This document shows, in pieces, positions 1-6,152 of a stretch of DNA of 16,040 bases. A model generated the notes under the pieces. It was not told the DNA's origin. It searched no databases and saw only the letters and a list, made by a program, of their open reading frames with translations. Source of the stretch: Conexibacter sp. (lineage in GTDB: Bacteria > Actinomycetota > Thermoleophilia > Solirubrobacterales > Solirubrobacteraceae); assembly GCA_025964215.1 (NCBI GenBank), contig JAOPZG010000221.1, positions 1 to 16,040 on the forward strand, read 5' to 3'. Position numbers and translations under genes: made by a program. Positions within the stretch are counted from its first letter, which is position 1. Every line of letters starts with the position of its first letter.

Positions 1-615
1 GAGGACGCCGACCCCGGTGGGCCGTGGGCGCTGGGCGAGCGCTGGCGCGTCCTCGACGTCACCTACAAGCCCTATCCGGTCTGCGCGATCACGCAGAGCG
101 CGGTGCAGGTCGCGATCGACCTCGCACAACGCCATGATGTCGATCCCGACGCGATCACCGGCGTGCGCTGCCACCTCAACCCGGACGACCGCAGCTACCC
201 GGGCACCGTCAACGAGGGGCCGTTCGGCGACGTCGCCGCGACGCTGATGAGCGCGCAGTTCTGCGTGGCGATGGCCCTCACCGACCGCACCGCGACGCTG
301 TCGGGCCTGCGGCGCTTCGACGACCCCGGCCTCACCCGGCTCGTCGGCGTGACCGAGGTCGTCGGCGACGACGAGCTGCCTTCCCTGGCCGGCCGCGTCG
401 AGGTCGACCTGCGCTCCGCGGGCACGATCTCGGGCGAGCTGATCCCCGACGAGGAGACCTACGGCTGGGACTGGCAGGGCGTGCGGCGCAACGTCGTGCG
501 GCTGGAGCCCGAGATCCGCGCGGGGCGCGCCGTCCTCGACGGGCTCGAGGCCGCGGTCGCCGGCGTGAGCGACCTGCCCTCGGTCGACGCGCTCGTCGCG
601 GGGACGCTGGCATGA
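1..615 (+). CDS. MmgE/PrpD family protein, C-terminal part (5' truncated)
   Basis: The reading frame is open from the first base of the window and ends at TGA 613-615, giving about 204 residues. The stretch KPYPVCAITQSAVQVAIDL (about residues 23-41) matches the conserved K-x-Y-P-x-C segment of the MmgE/PrpD family, whose known members include 2-methylcitrate dehydratase and cis-aconitate decarboxylase. That segment lies in the C-terminal lid domain, so more than half of a usual 450-residue protein lies upstream of the window. Known members act on small di- and tricarboxylic acids, but the family is broad and the substrate here cannot be told. The stop overlaps the ATG of the next gene (ATGA, 612-615), so the two are probably translated together. 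The neighbouring CoA-ester genes suggest a catabolic lyase, hydratase or isomerase role (inference). Confidence 0.85.
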   Translation, partial: EDADPGGPWALGERWRVLDVTYKPYPVCAITQSAVQVAIDLAQRHDVDPDAITGVRCHLNPDDRSYPGTVNEGPFGDVAATLMSAQFCVAMALTDRTATLSGLRRFDDPGLTRLVGVTEVVGDDELPSLAGRVEVDLRSAGTISGELIPDEETYGWDWQGVRRNVVRLEPEIRAGRAVLDGLEAAVAGVSDLPSVDALVAGTLA

Positions 616-1637
616 GCGCCCCGGCGGTCGATCCGGTCCACGACGCCTTCCACGTCCCGGACCCCGGGCGCGAGCGCTGGCGCGAGAGCTTCTACTTCAA
701 CTTCTACGACCCGCGCCAGGGGATCGGCGGCTACTCGAGCGTCGGCTACCGCCCGGCGAAGGGCTCGTTCGGCTCGATGCAGGTCGTCTGGGGGCCGGGC
801 CACACGACGCTCGGCGCCAGCGAGTTCGGGCGCTACGAGGTCCACGACGACCACCGCGAGGTCGCGGGGTTGTTGTACGCCCCGCAGTCCGCGCACGGCC
901 CGTGGCGCGTGACGTTCGACGGCAAGCTCAACGACGGCGGCGCCGGCGTGGCCGTCGACGGCGACGCGATGAAGCCGGTGGAGAGCTCGCCGTGCCTGTC
1001 GGTCGACGTGTCCTATGACTTGGTCTTCACCCCCGACCAGCCCGCGTACCTGTACGCCGAGAACCCGGAGTGGGACGGGCTCTTCGACGGCCACCTCGAC
1101 GAGGTCGGCCGCGTCACGGGCACGATGACCGTCGACGGCCGCACGTTCGCGATCGACGCCCGCGGCGCCAAGGACCACTCCTGGGGCGTGCGCGACTGGG
1201 CGCGGCCGAAGGGCTGGCGCTGGGCCGACATGCTCTTCGAGGACGACGGCCCGCAGGTCACGCTCTGGCGCGCGACGTTCGACGGCGTCCGCTGGCTCCA
1301 GGACGGCGCGGTCTACGACGGCGGCGAGGTCTTCCCGCTCACCTCGTTCTCCGAGGCGGTGACGTTCGCCGAGCGCCCGCGCGCCGACCGGCCCGCCGTG
1401 TGGGAGTTCGCGCTCGGGACCGCGAGGCACACGCTCCGCGGGCGCGCCGAGATCCTCAACGCCGTCCCGCTGCTCTTCGGGATCACCGACGAGCAGGGCG
1501 AGCGCGCGACGATGTGGAACGACCGCACGGTCTGGCGCTGCGAGCTCGAGGACGGGCGCGTCGGCCACGGCAGCGCGGAGTTCCAGTTCCGCGCGCCGCG
1601 CAGCGGCATCGCGCCGCACCCGCTGGTCAGCGGCTGA
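612..1637 (+). CDS. CrtC-like (hydroxyneurosporene synthase-related) protein
   Basis: This 341-residue protein has no signal peptide or membrane segment that I can see. It is rich in aromatic residues and beta-strand-like stretches, as expected for the two-barrel, lipocalin-like fold of the CrtC/AttH superfamily and its actinobacterial relatives. The clearest signature is the DHSWG-V-RDW stretch (residues 188-196), followed by GWRWADMLFE (201-210); DHSWG-x-R-x-W is typical of this group. CrtC itself adds water to carotenoid double bonds, but most relatives have no assigned reaction, so hydration or isomerisation of an isoprenoid or steroid-like substrate is only a possibility. Its ATG overlaps the upstream MmgE/PrpD stop by four bases, which points to one operon. 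It ends 29 bases before the convergent tetR stop. Confidence 0.7.
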   Translation: MSAPAVDPVHDAFHVPDPGRERWRESFYFNFYDPRQGIGGYSSVGYRPAKGSFGSMQVVWGPGHTTLGASEFGRYEVHDDHREVAGLLYAPQSAHGPWRVTFDGKLNDGGAGVAVDGDAMKPVESSPCLSVDVSYDLVFTPDQPAYLYAENPEWDGLFDGHLDEVGRVTGTMTVDGRTFAIDARGAKDHSWGVRDWARPKGWRWADMLFEDDGPQVTLWRATFDGVRWLQDGAVYDGGEVFPLTSFSEAVTFAERPRADRPAVWEFALGTARHTLRGRAEILNAVPLLFGITDEQGERATMWNDRTVWRCELEDGRVGHGSAEFQFRAPRSGIAPHPLVSG

Positions 1638-1658
1638 CGCCGGAGCGCACACGGCCGC

Positions 1659-1706
1659 GACCGCGCTCAGTCGGGGTCTCTGACCCCGGCGTCAACGAGC
1701 GCGGTC
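1659..1706. terminator. Nested inverted repeat, possible bidirectional terminator
   Basis: Outer arms GACCGCGCTC (1659-1668) and GAGCGCGGTC (1697-1706) are perfect 10-base complements. They enclose an inner stem CGGGGTC (1672-1678) / GACCCCG (1682-1688) with a TCT loop. The structure lies 22 bases after the CrtC-like stop and contains the last codons and the stop of tetR. There is no U tract on either strand, so it is not a textbook intrinsic terminator, but its position between convergent genes suits a bidirectional transcription block or an mRNA 3'-end stabiliser. Confidence 0.45.
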
Positions 1707-2281
1707 ACGTGGTCGATGTAGCGCTCGACCAGGTCATCGTCCATGGTCTGCCCGAACGAGCGCTCGAGCAGCGGGCCGGCGGAGAAGAGGAACTCGCAGA
1801 CGCCGACGACGCTGAAGAAGAACATGGTGGGGTCGATCTCGCGCCAGCCGCTGCGGGCCCGGCCGTCGGCGAGCAACGTGATGTAGAAGTCGCGCGCCGG
1901 GACCGCGAAGCTCGCGCTGATGTTGTCGACCGCGGTCGGCTCGGCGCGCAGCAGGCGCTCGTTCATCAGCCGGTTCACGTAGGGGTAGCGGACGTAGTTG
2001 CGGACGATCTCCGCGACGTGGCGGCGGAGCTTCTCGTCGGGGTCGAGGTCGAGGCGCGAGAGGCGCTCGATCTCGCCGGCCAGTCCTTGCAGCACGCGCT
2101 CGAGCAGCGCGTCCAGCAACCCGTCCTTGGACCCGAAGCAGTACTTGACCATCGCCACGTTGACCGCGGCGCGCTCGCAGATCTCGCTCACCGAGGCCGT
2201 ATGGCCGGCACGCTCGACGTAGAGGTCGTGCGCGGCGGCGAGCAGCTTCTCGCGCGTGAGGTCGGCATCGCCGCGGGCCAT
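1667..2281 (-). CDS. TetR-family transcriptional regulator
   Basis: The protein is 204 residues long from the ATG at 2281. An N-terminal helix (TREKLLAAAHDLYVERAG) leads into a TetR helix-turn-helix at about residues 30-52 (VSEICERAAVNVAMVKYCFG), ending in the usual Y/F-x-F-G-S-K-D-G-L motif. The C-terminal ligand domain is mostly helical and not conserved enough to name an effector. An in-frame ATG exists at 2314, but the predicted promoter puts the transcript start near 2311, so the downstream start is preferred. It also gives the normal distance from N terminus to helix-turn-helix. The gene is divergent from the AtuA operon and shares an AT-rich regulatory island with it. By TetR precedent it would repress that operon and itself until an acyl-CoA or related ligand binds (inference). 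Confidence 0.9.
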   Translation of the reverse strand: MARGDADLTREKLLAAAHDLYVERAGHTASVSEICERAAVNVAMVKYCFGSKDGLLDALLERVLQGLAGEIERLSRLDLDPDEKLRRHVAEIVRNYVRYPYVNRLMNERLLRAEPTAVDNISASFAVPARDFYITLLADGRARSGWREIDPTMFFFSVVGVCEFLFSAGPLLERSFGQTMDDDLVERYIDHVTALVDAGVRDPD

Positions 2282-2307
2282 CGGCGGCCATCTTCGCAGG
2301 CTCGCCC

Positions 2308-2337
2308 TTGACATTCAATTAAACGTTCATTTAGTGT
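2308..2337 (+). promoter_or_regulatory. Predicted promoter of the AtuA operon
   Basis: A perfect -35 hexamer TTGACA (2308-2313) is followed after 18 bases by TAGTGT (2332-2337), which fits the actinobacterial -10 pattern TANNNT. TTTAGT at 2330-2335 with a 16-base spacer is an alternative. Only seven bases separate the -10 box from the ATG at 2345, so transcription would begin at or next to the start codon, giving a leaderless mRNA. No Shine-Dalgarno sequence precedes this ATG, which agrees with that. Confidence 0.6.
2317..2332. promoter_or_regulatory. Candidate TetR operator
   Basis: This 16-base imperfect palindrome is AATTAAACGTTCATTT, with a perfect AACGTT core and six of eight half-site pairs matching. 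It is the most AT-rich stretch in the window. It sits between the -35 and -10 elements of the AtuA promoter and overlaps the proposed -10 of tetR, so a bound TetR dimer could block both. The length and symmetry are typical of TetR-family sites. The match to this particular regulator is inferred from position only. Confidence 0.55.
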
Positions 2338-2345
2338 CCTGTCCA
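2318..2345 (-). promoter_or_regulatory. Predicted tetR promoter
   Basis: Read on the minus strand, TGGACA (2345-2340), a 16-base spacer and TTTAAT (2323-2318) form a good -35/-10 pair. The transcript would start near 2311 and give a leader of about 30 bases before the ATG at 2281. The ATG at 2314 would lie at or before the transcript start, which is one reason for choosing 2281. Confidence 0.5.
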
Positions 2346-4159
2346 TGGCTGATCCTGTACGGCTGGGTTGTTGGGCGGCGTTCTGGGGCGACACGAGCAC
2401 CGCGGTCGATCAGATCCTCGACGGGGCGGAGGTCGACTACCTGATCTCCGACTACCTCTCGGAGATCACGATGGCCCTGCTCGCCCGCGCGCGGGCCAAG
2501 GACCCCGCGGCCGGCTTCGTGCCGGACGCGATCCGCGTGCTCGCACCGCGGCTGAAGGAGATCCACGCCCGCGGCATCAAGGTCGTGACCAACGCCGGCG
2601 CGCTCAACCCCGAGGCCGCGGCGCGTGCCTTCCGCGAGGCGGCCGCCGAGGCCGGCGTCGAGCTCAAGGTCGCCGCCGTGCTCGGCGACGACCTCAGCGC
2701 GCAGACCGACGCGCTCTTCGGCTCGGCCCGGGACATGTTCACCGGCGAGGCGCTGCCCGCGCCGCCGATGACCGTCAACGCCTACCTCGGCGCGCGGCCG
2801 ATCGCCGCGGCGCTCGACGCCGGCGCCGACATCGTCGTCACCGGCCGCGCGGTCGACTCGGCCGTCGCGCTCGGCCCGCTGCTGCACGAGTTCGGCTGGA
2901 AGGACACCGACTACGACCTGCTCTCGGCCGGCACGCTCGCGGGCCACGTCGTCGAGTGCGGCCCCCAGTGCACGGGCGGCAACTTCACCGACTGGGACAC
3001 GGTCCCGGGCTGGGAGGACATGGGCTTCCCGATCGCCGAGGTCCACGCCGACGGCACCGCGATCATCAGCAAGCCGGAGAACACCGGTGGGCTCGTCTCA
3101 CCGGCGACGATCGCCGAGCAGATCCTGTATGAGATCGGCGACCCGGGCGCCTACGTCATGCCCGACGTCCTCTGCGACTGGCGCGACGTGCAGCTCGAGT
3201 CGGTCGGCGAGAACCGCGTCCGCGTCTCCGGCGCGCGCGGCTCGGTGCCGCCCACGACCTACAAGGTCACCGCGACCCACACCAACGGCTACCGCTGCAT
3301 GACGACCGCGATGTTCAGCGGCCTCGACGCGGCGGCCAAGGCGCGCCGCGCCGGCCAGGCGCTGATCGCCCGGACCGAGCGGCTGATCGCCGCCGCCGGC
3401 CACGCGCCGCTGACCGAGACCTCCGTGGAGGTGATCGGCGCGGGGGACACCTTCGGGCCCGAGCGCCGCCACGACACGGCGACCGAGGCGGTCGTGAAGA
3501 TCGGCGTCCGCCACCCGGAGCGCAAGGCCCTGGAGACCTTCGCGCTGGAGTTCGCGCCGATGGCCCTCGTCGCGCAGGGCATGACGGGGTTCTTCGCCGG
3601 CCGTCCGCGCGTCGCGCCGTCGATCGAGGTGTACCACCTGCTCGTCGAGAAGTCCTCGGTCGACGTGCAGGTCCTGCTCGACGACGACCCGCTCGCGGTG
3701 ACGATCGCCCCGGGCGAGGCGAACCTCGACGTCGGCACGCCGGAGCTGGCCGAGGACGCGGGCGCGGCCGTGGCGGCCGCGCAGGCCGGGGGCTTCACCG
3801 TCCCGCTGCGCCGCCTGGCCTACGCCCGCTCGGGCGACAAGGGCAACAACGCCAACATCGGCGTGATCGCGCGGCGGCCGGAGTTCGCGGAGGTCATCGC
3901 GCAGCAGCTCACGACCGAGCGGGTCGGCGCGTTCTTCGCGCAGTACCTCACGGGCGGCGTGCGGCGCTGGTCGCTGCCGGGGCTCAACGCCATCAACTTC
4001 ATCCTGGAGGGCGCGCTGGGCGGCCGCGGCGGGACCTCGACGCTCCGCTACGACCCGCAGGGCAAGTCGTTCGGCGCGATGCTGCTGGAGGTGCCGATCG
4101 CGGTGCCGGCGGCGTGGGACGCGAGCGGGCTGCTGATCCGCAACCGGGCGGCCGCGTGA
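2345..4159 (+). CDS. atuA: AtuA family protein (DUF1446 fused to AtuA-like C-terminal domain)
   Basis: This 604-residue protein has two parts. Residues about 5-455 are the DUF1446/AtuA domain (start RLGCWAAFWGD, then DYLISDYLSEITMALLARAR, VVTNAGALNP, and a GNFTDW segment after Cys-rich VVECGPQC). From about residue 480 to 590 comes the small AtuA-like C-terminal domain, with its hallmark YARSGDKGNNANIGV around 487-501. In many bacteria these two parts are separate genes; here they are fused. AtuA is required for acyclic terpene (citronellol/geraniol) use in Pseudomonas, but its exact reaction is not established. The gene leads an operon with a complete acyl-CoA carboxylase, as in the atu cluster. 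It appears leaderless, with no ribosome binding site. Its TGA overlaps the GTG of the next gene (4156-4159). The family call is secure; terpene as the substrate is not. Confidence 0.88.
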   Translation: MADPVRLGCWAAFWGDTSTAVDQILDGAEVDYLISDYLSEITMALLARARAKDPAAGFVPDAIRVLAPRLKEIHARGIKVVTNAGALNPEAAARAFREAAAEAGVELKVAAVLGDDLSAQTDALFGSARDMFTGEALPAPPMTVNAYLGARPIAAALDAGADIVVTGRAVDSAVALGPLLHEFGWKDTDYDLLSAGTLAGHVVECGPQCTGGNFTDWDTVPGWEDMGFPIAEVHADGTAIISKPENTGGLVSPATIAEQILYEIGDPGAYVMPDVLCDWRDVQLESVGENRVRVSGARGSVPPTTYKVTATHTNGYRCMTTAMFSGLDAAAKARRAGQALIARTERLIAAAGHAPLTETSVEVIGAGDTFGPERRHDTATEAVVKIGVRHPERKALETFALEFAPMALVAQGMTGFFAGRPRVAPSIEVYHLLVEKSSVDVQVLLDDDPLAVTIAPGEANLDVGTPELAEDAGAAVAAAQAGGFTVPLRRLAYARSGDKGNNANIGVIARRPEFAEVIAQQLTTERVGAFFAQYLTGGVRRWSLPGLNAINFILEGALGGRGGTSTLRYDPQGKSFGAMLLEVPIAVPAAWDASGLLIRNRAAA

Positions 4160-5637
4160 GCGAGCTGCCCGAGAAGGTCCTGGTCGCCAACCGCGGCGAG
4201 ATCGCGGTGCGCGTCATGCGGACCCTGCGCGCGCTGGGGATCGCGTCGGTCGCGGTCTACCACCGCGAGGACGCCGACGGCCGCGCGGTGCGCGAGGCCG
4301 ACGAGGCCGTCGAGCTCTTCGGCGACACGCCGGTCGGCGCGTACCTCGACGTCCCGGGGATCGTCGCCGCGTGCGGGGCGACCGGCGCGTCCGCGGTCCA
4401 TCCCGGCTTCGGGTTCCTCTCGGAGAACGCGTCGTTCGCCGAGGCGCTCGCGGAGGCGGGCATCACGTTCATCGGCCCGCCGCCCTCGGCGATGCGCTCG
4501 ATGGGCGACAAGATCGAGTCCAAGCGCCTGGCCGCCGCGGCCGGCGTCCCGACGCTGCCCGGCTCGCCCGACGCGGTGTCCGACGTCGAGGAGGCGGTCG
4601 CGATCGCGGCCGAGATCGGCTTCCCCGTGTTGATGAAGGCCAGCGCGGGTGGCGGCGGCAAGGGCATGCGGATCGCGAACGACGCCGCGGAGTGCCGCGA
4701 GGCGTTCGAGCGCGCGTCCTCCGAGGCGGCCGCGAGCTTCGGCGACGGCCGCGTCTTCGTCGAGCGCTTCATCGGCCGGCCGCGCCACGTCGAGGTGCAG
4801 GTGCTGGCGGATGGACACGGCACCGTCCTGCACCTCGGCGAGCGCGAGTGCTCGATCCAGCGCCGCTACCAGAAGGTCATCGAGGAGAGCCCCTCACCGG
4901 CGATCGACGCGGAGACGCGCGCGGCCATGGGCGCGACCGCCGTCGCGCTGGCGCAAGCCGTCGGCTACGTCTCGGCCGGGACGGTCGAGATGATCCTCGA
5001 CGAGGACGGCTCCTTCTACTTCCTGGAGATGAACACGCGGTTGCAGGTCGAGCACCCGGTGACCGAGCTCGTGACCGGGATCGACATCGTCGCCGAGCAG
5101 ATCCGGATCGCCGCCGGCGAGCCGCTCTCCTTCGGCCAGGACGACGTCCGCATGGACGGCTGGGCGATCGAGGCGCGCGTCTACGCCGAGGACGCCGACA
5201 ACGACTTCATGCCCGCGATCGGCCGCCTCGGGCTCGTGCGCTTCCCGGCGGGCGAGGGGATCCGGGTCGATCATGGTGTGGTCGAGGGCCAGCAGGTCAG
5301 CGCCTCGTTCGACCCCATGATCGCCAAGGTCGCCGCCCACGGGGCGACGCGCGCGGAGGCGATCGCCCGGCTGCGCGACGCGCTGCGGCGCACGGTCCTG
5401 CTCGGCACGGTGACGAACACCGCCTACCTGGAGCGCGTGCTGGCGCACCCGGACTTCGCCGCGGGGGAGACGCACACGAACTTCCTCGCCGTCCACGCCG
5501 AGGCGCTCGCGCCGGTCCCCGCCGACGCGGACGTCGAGCGCTGCCTCGTCGCCGCCGCGGCGCTCGCCAGCCCGCGCTACGACCAGCGCCTCGCGGCGCC
5601 GGAGCCGCTCGCGTCCATGGGCAGCTGGAGGCCGTAG
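4156..5637 (+). CDS. Acyl-CoA carboxylase, biotin carboxylase subunit
   Basis: Starting at GTG 4156, which overlaps the AtuA stop as GTGA, the protein is 493 residues and begins SELPEKVLVANRGEIAVRV, the standard biotin carboxylase N terminus. An ATG at 4114 lies inside the AtuA gene and would add an unlikely leader. The ATP-grasp core is intact: glycine-rich ASAGGGGKGMR (162-172), GERECSIQRRYQK (228-240) and the catalytic MNTRLQVEHPVTE (292-304). It makes carboxybiotin from ATP and bicarbonate. The sequence continues about 40 residues past a minimal AccC and stops at MGSWRP-TAG, where relatives of the MCC/GCC type (methylcrotonyl-/geranyl-CoA carboxylase) run on into a biotin-transfer domain and BCCP. 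That remainder is the next gene, in the same frame. The neighbouring AtuA protein suggests a branched enoyl-CoA carboxylase (inference). Confidence 0.92.
   Translation: MSELPEKVLVANRGEIAVRVMRTLRALGIASVAVYHREDADGRAVREADEAVELFGDTPVGAYLDVPGIVAACGATGASAVHPGFGFLSENASFAEALAEAGITFIGPPPSAMRSMGDKIESKRLAAAAGVPTLPGSPDAVSDVEEAVAIAAEIGFPVLMKASAGGGGKGMRIANDAAECREAFERASSEAAASFGDGRVFVERFIGRPRHVEVQVLADGHGTVLHLGERECSIQRRYQKVIEESPSPAIDAETRAAMGATAVALAQAVGYVSAGTVEMILDEDGSFYFLEMNTRLQVEHPVTELVTGIDIVAEQIRIAAGEPLSFGQDDVRMDGWAIEARVYAEDADNDFMPAIGRLGLVRFPAGEGIRVDHGVVEGQQVSASFDPMIAKVAAHGATRAEAIARLRDALRRTVLLGTVTNTAYLERVLAHPDFAAGETHTNFLAVHAEALAPVPADADVERCLVAAAALASPRYDQRLAAPEPLASMGSWRP
5627..5631 (+). promoter_or_regulatory. 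Ribosome binding site of the BT-BCCP gene
   Basis: GGAGG lies nine bases before the ATG at 5641 and within the last codons of the biotin carboxylase gene. It supports separate initiation of the carrier protein rather than only read-through of the amber codon. Confidence 0.6.
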
Positions 5638-5640
5638 GAC

Positions 5641-6150
5641 ATGCCCTTCGAGATCACCCTCGGCGACGGCGACGCGCATGCGGTCGACGTCGCCCGCCGC
5701 GGCGGCCGCGCCACCGTCACGATCGACGGCCGCGACTACCACGGCTCGCTGCGCCCGGCCGGCGACGGCTACGAGCTCACGCTCGAGGACCGCGCCGAGC
5801 CGCTGTGGATCGTCGTGCAGGGCGACGAGGTCCTCGTCCACGCCTTCGGCCGCTCGTGGTCGCTGTCCATCGTCGACCCGATCGAGCGCTCGCGCGGCGG
5901 CGGGCCCTCGGAGGACGTCGCGACGGCGCCGATGCCCGGCACCGTCGTGCGCGTCGAGGTCGCCGCCGGCGACGAGGTCGCCAAGGGCGACGTCCTGCTG
6001 GTGATCGAGTCCATGAAGATGCAGAGCGAGATCACCGCCCTGCGCGACGGGACCGTCGAGCAGGTCTTCCTCGCCGTCGACGACACCTTCGACCGCGGCG
6101 CGGCGCTCGTCGCGCTCGTCCCCGAGCCCGAGGCCGTGGAGGCCGACTGA
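5641..6150 (+). CDS. Biotin carboxyl carrier protein with BT-like domain
   Basis: This 169-residue protein corresponds to the C-terminal third of a normal fused carboxylase alpha subunit. Residues about 1-85 (PFEITLGDGDAH to WSLSIVDP) look like the beta-rich biotin-transfer (BT) domain that docks alpha onto beta. A short linker follows, then a biotinyl domain (about 95-162) with ATAPMPGTVVRVEV and the biotinylation motif ESMKM, in which Lys126 would carry biotin. The gene begins three bases after the biotin carboxylase stop and in the same frame. The two parts add up to about 664 residues, the usual size of methylcrotonyl- or geranyl-CoA carboxylase alpha subunits. It should deliver carboxybiotin to the carboxyltransferase encoded next. 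Confidence 0.9.
   Translation: MPFEITLGDGDAHAVDVARRGGRATVTIDGRDYHGSLRPAGDGYELTLEDRAEPLWIVVQGDEVLVHAFGRSWSLSIVDPIERSRGGGPSEDVATAPMPGTVVRVEVAAGDEVAKGDVLLVIESMKMQSEITALRDGTVEQVFLAVDDTFDRGAALVALVPEPEAVEAD
6138..6142 (+). promoter_or_regulatory. Ribosome binding site deciding the GTG start of the carboxyltransferase
   Basis: GGAGG is ten bases before GTG 6153. No ATG is suitably placed, so this site fixes the start of the carboxyltransferase, whose N terminus reads (V)HRLETHVDPNAPGY. Confidence 0.6.
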
Positions 6151-6152
6151 CC

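Noticed and set aside
459..1652. 397-residue antisense frame opposite the CrtC-like gene
   Set aside because: It has low-complexity composition and no motifs, and the plus-strand gene has the DHSWG signature.
2282..2314. Upstream ATG start for tetR at 2314
   Set aside because: The predicted transcript start near 2311 would exclude it, and it would overlap the operator. The start at 2281 gives the usual TetR N terminus.
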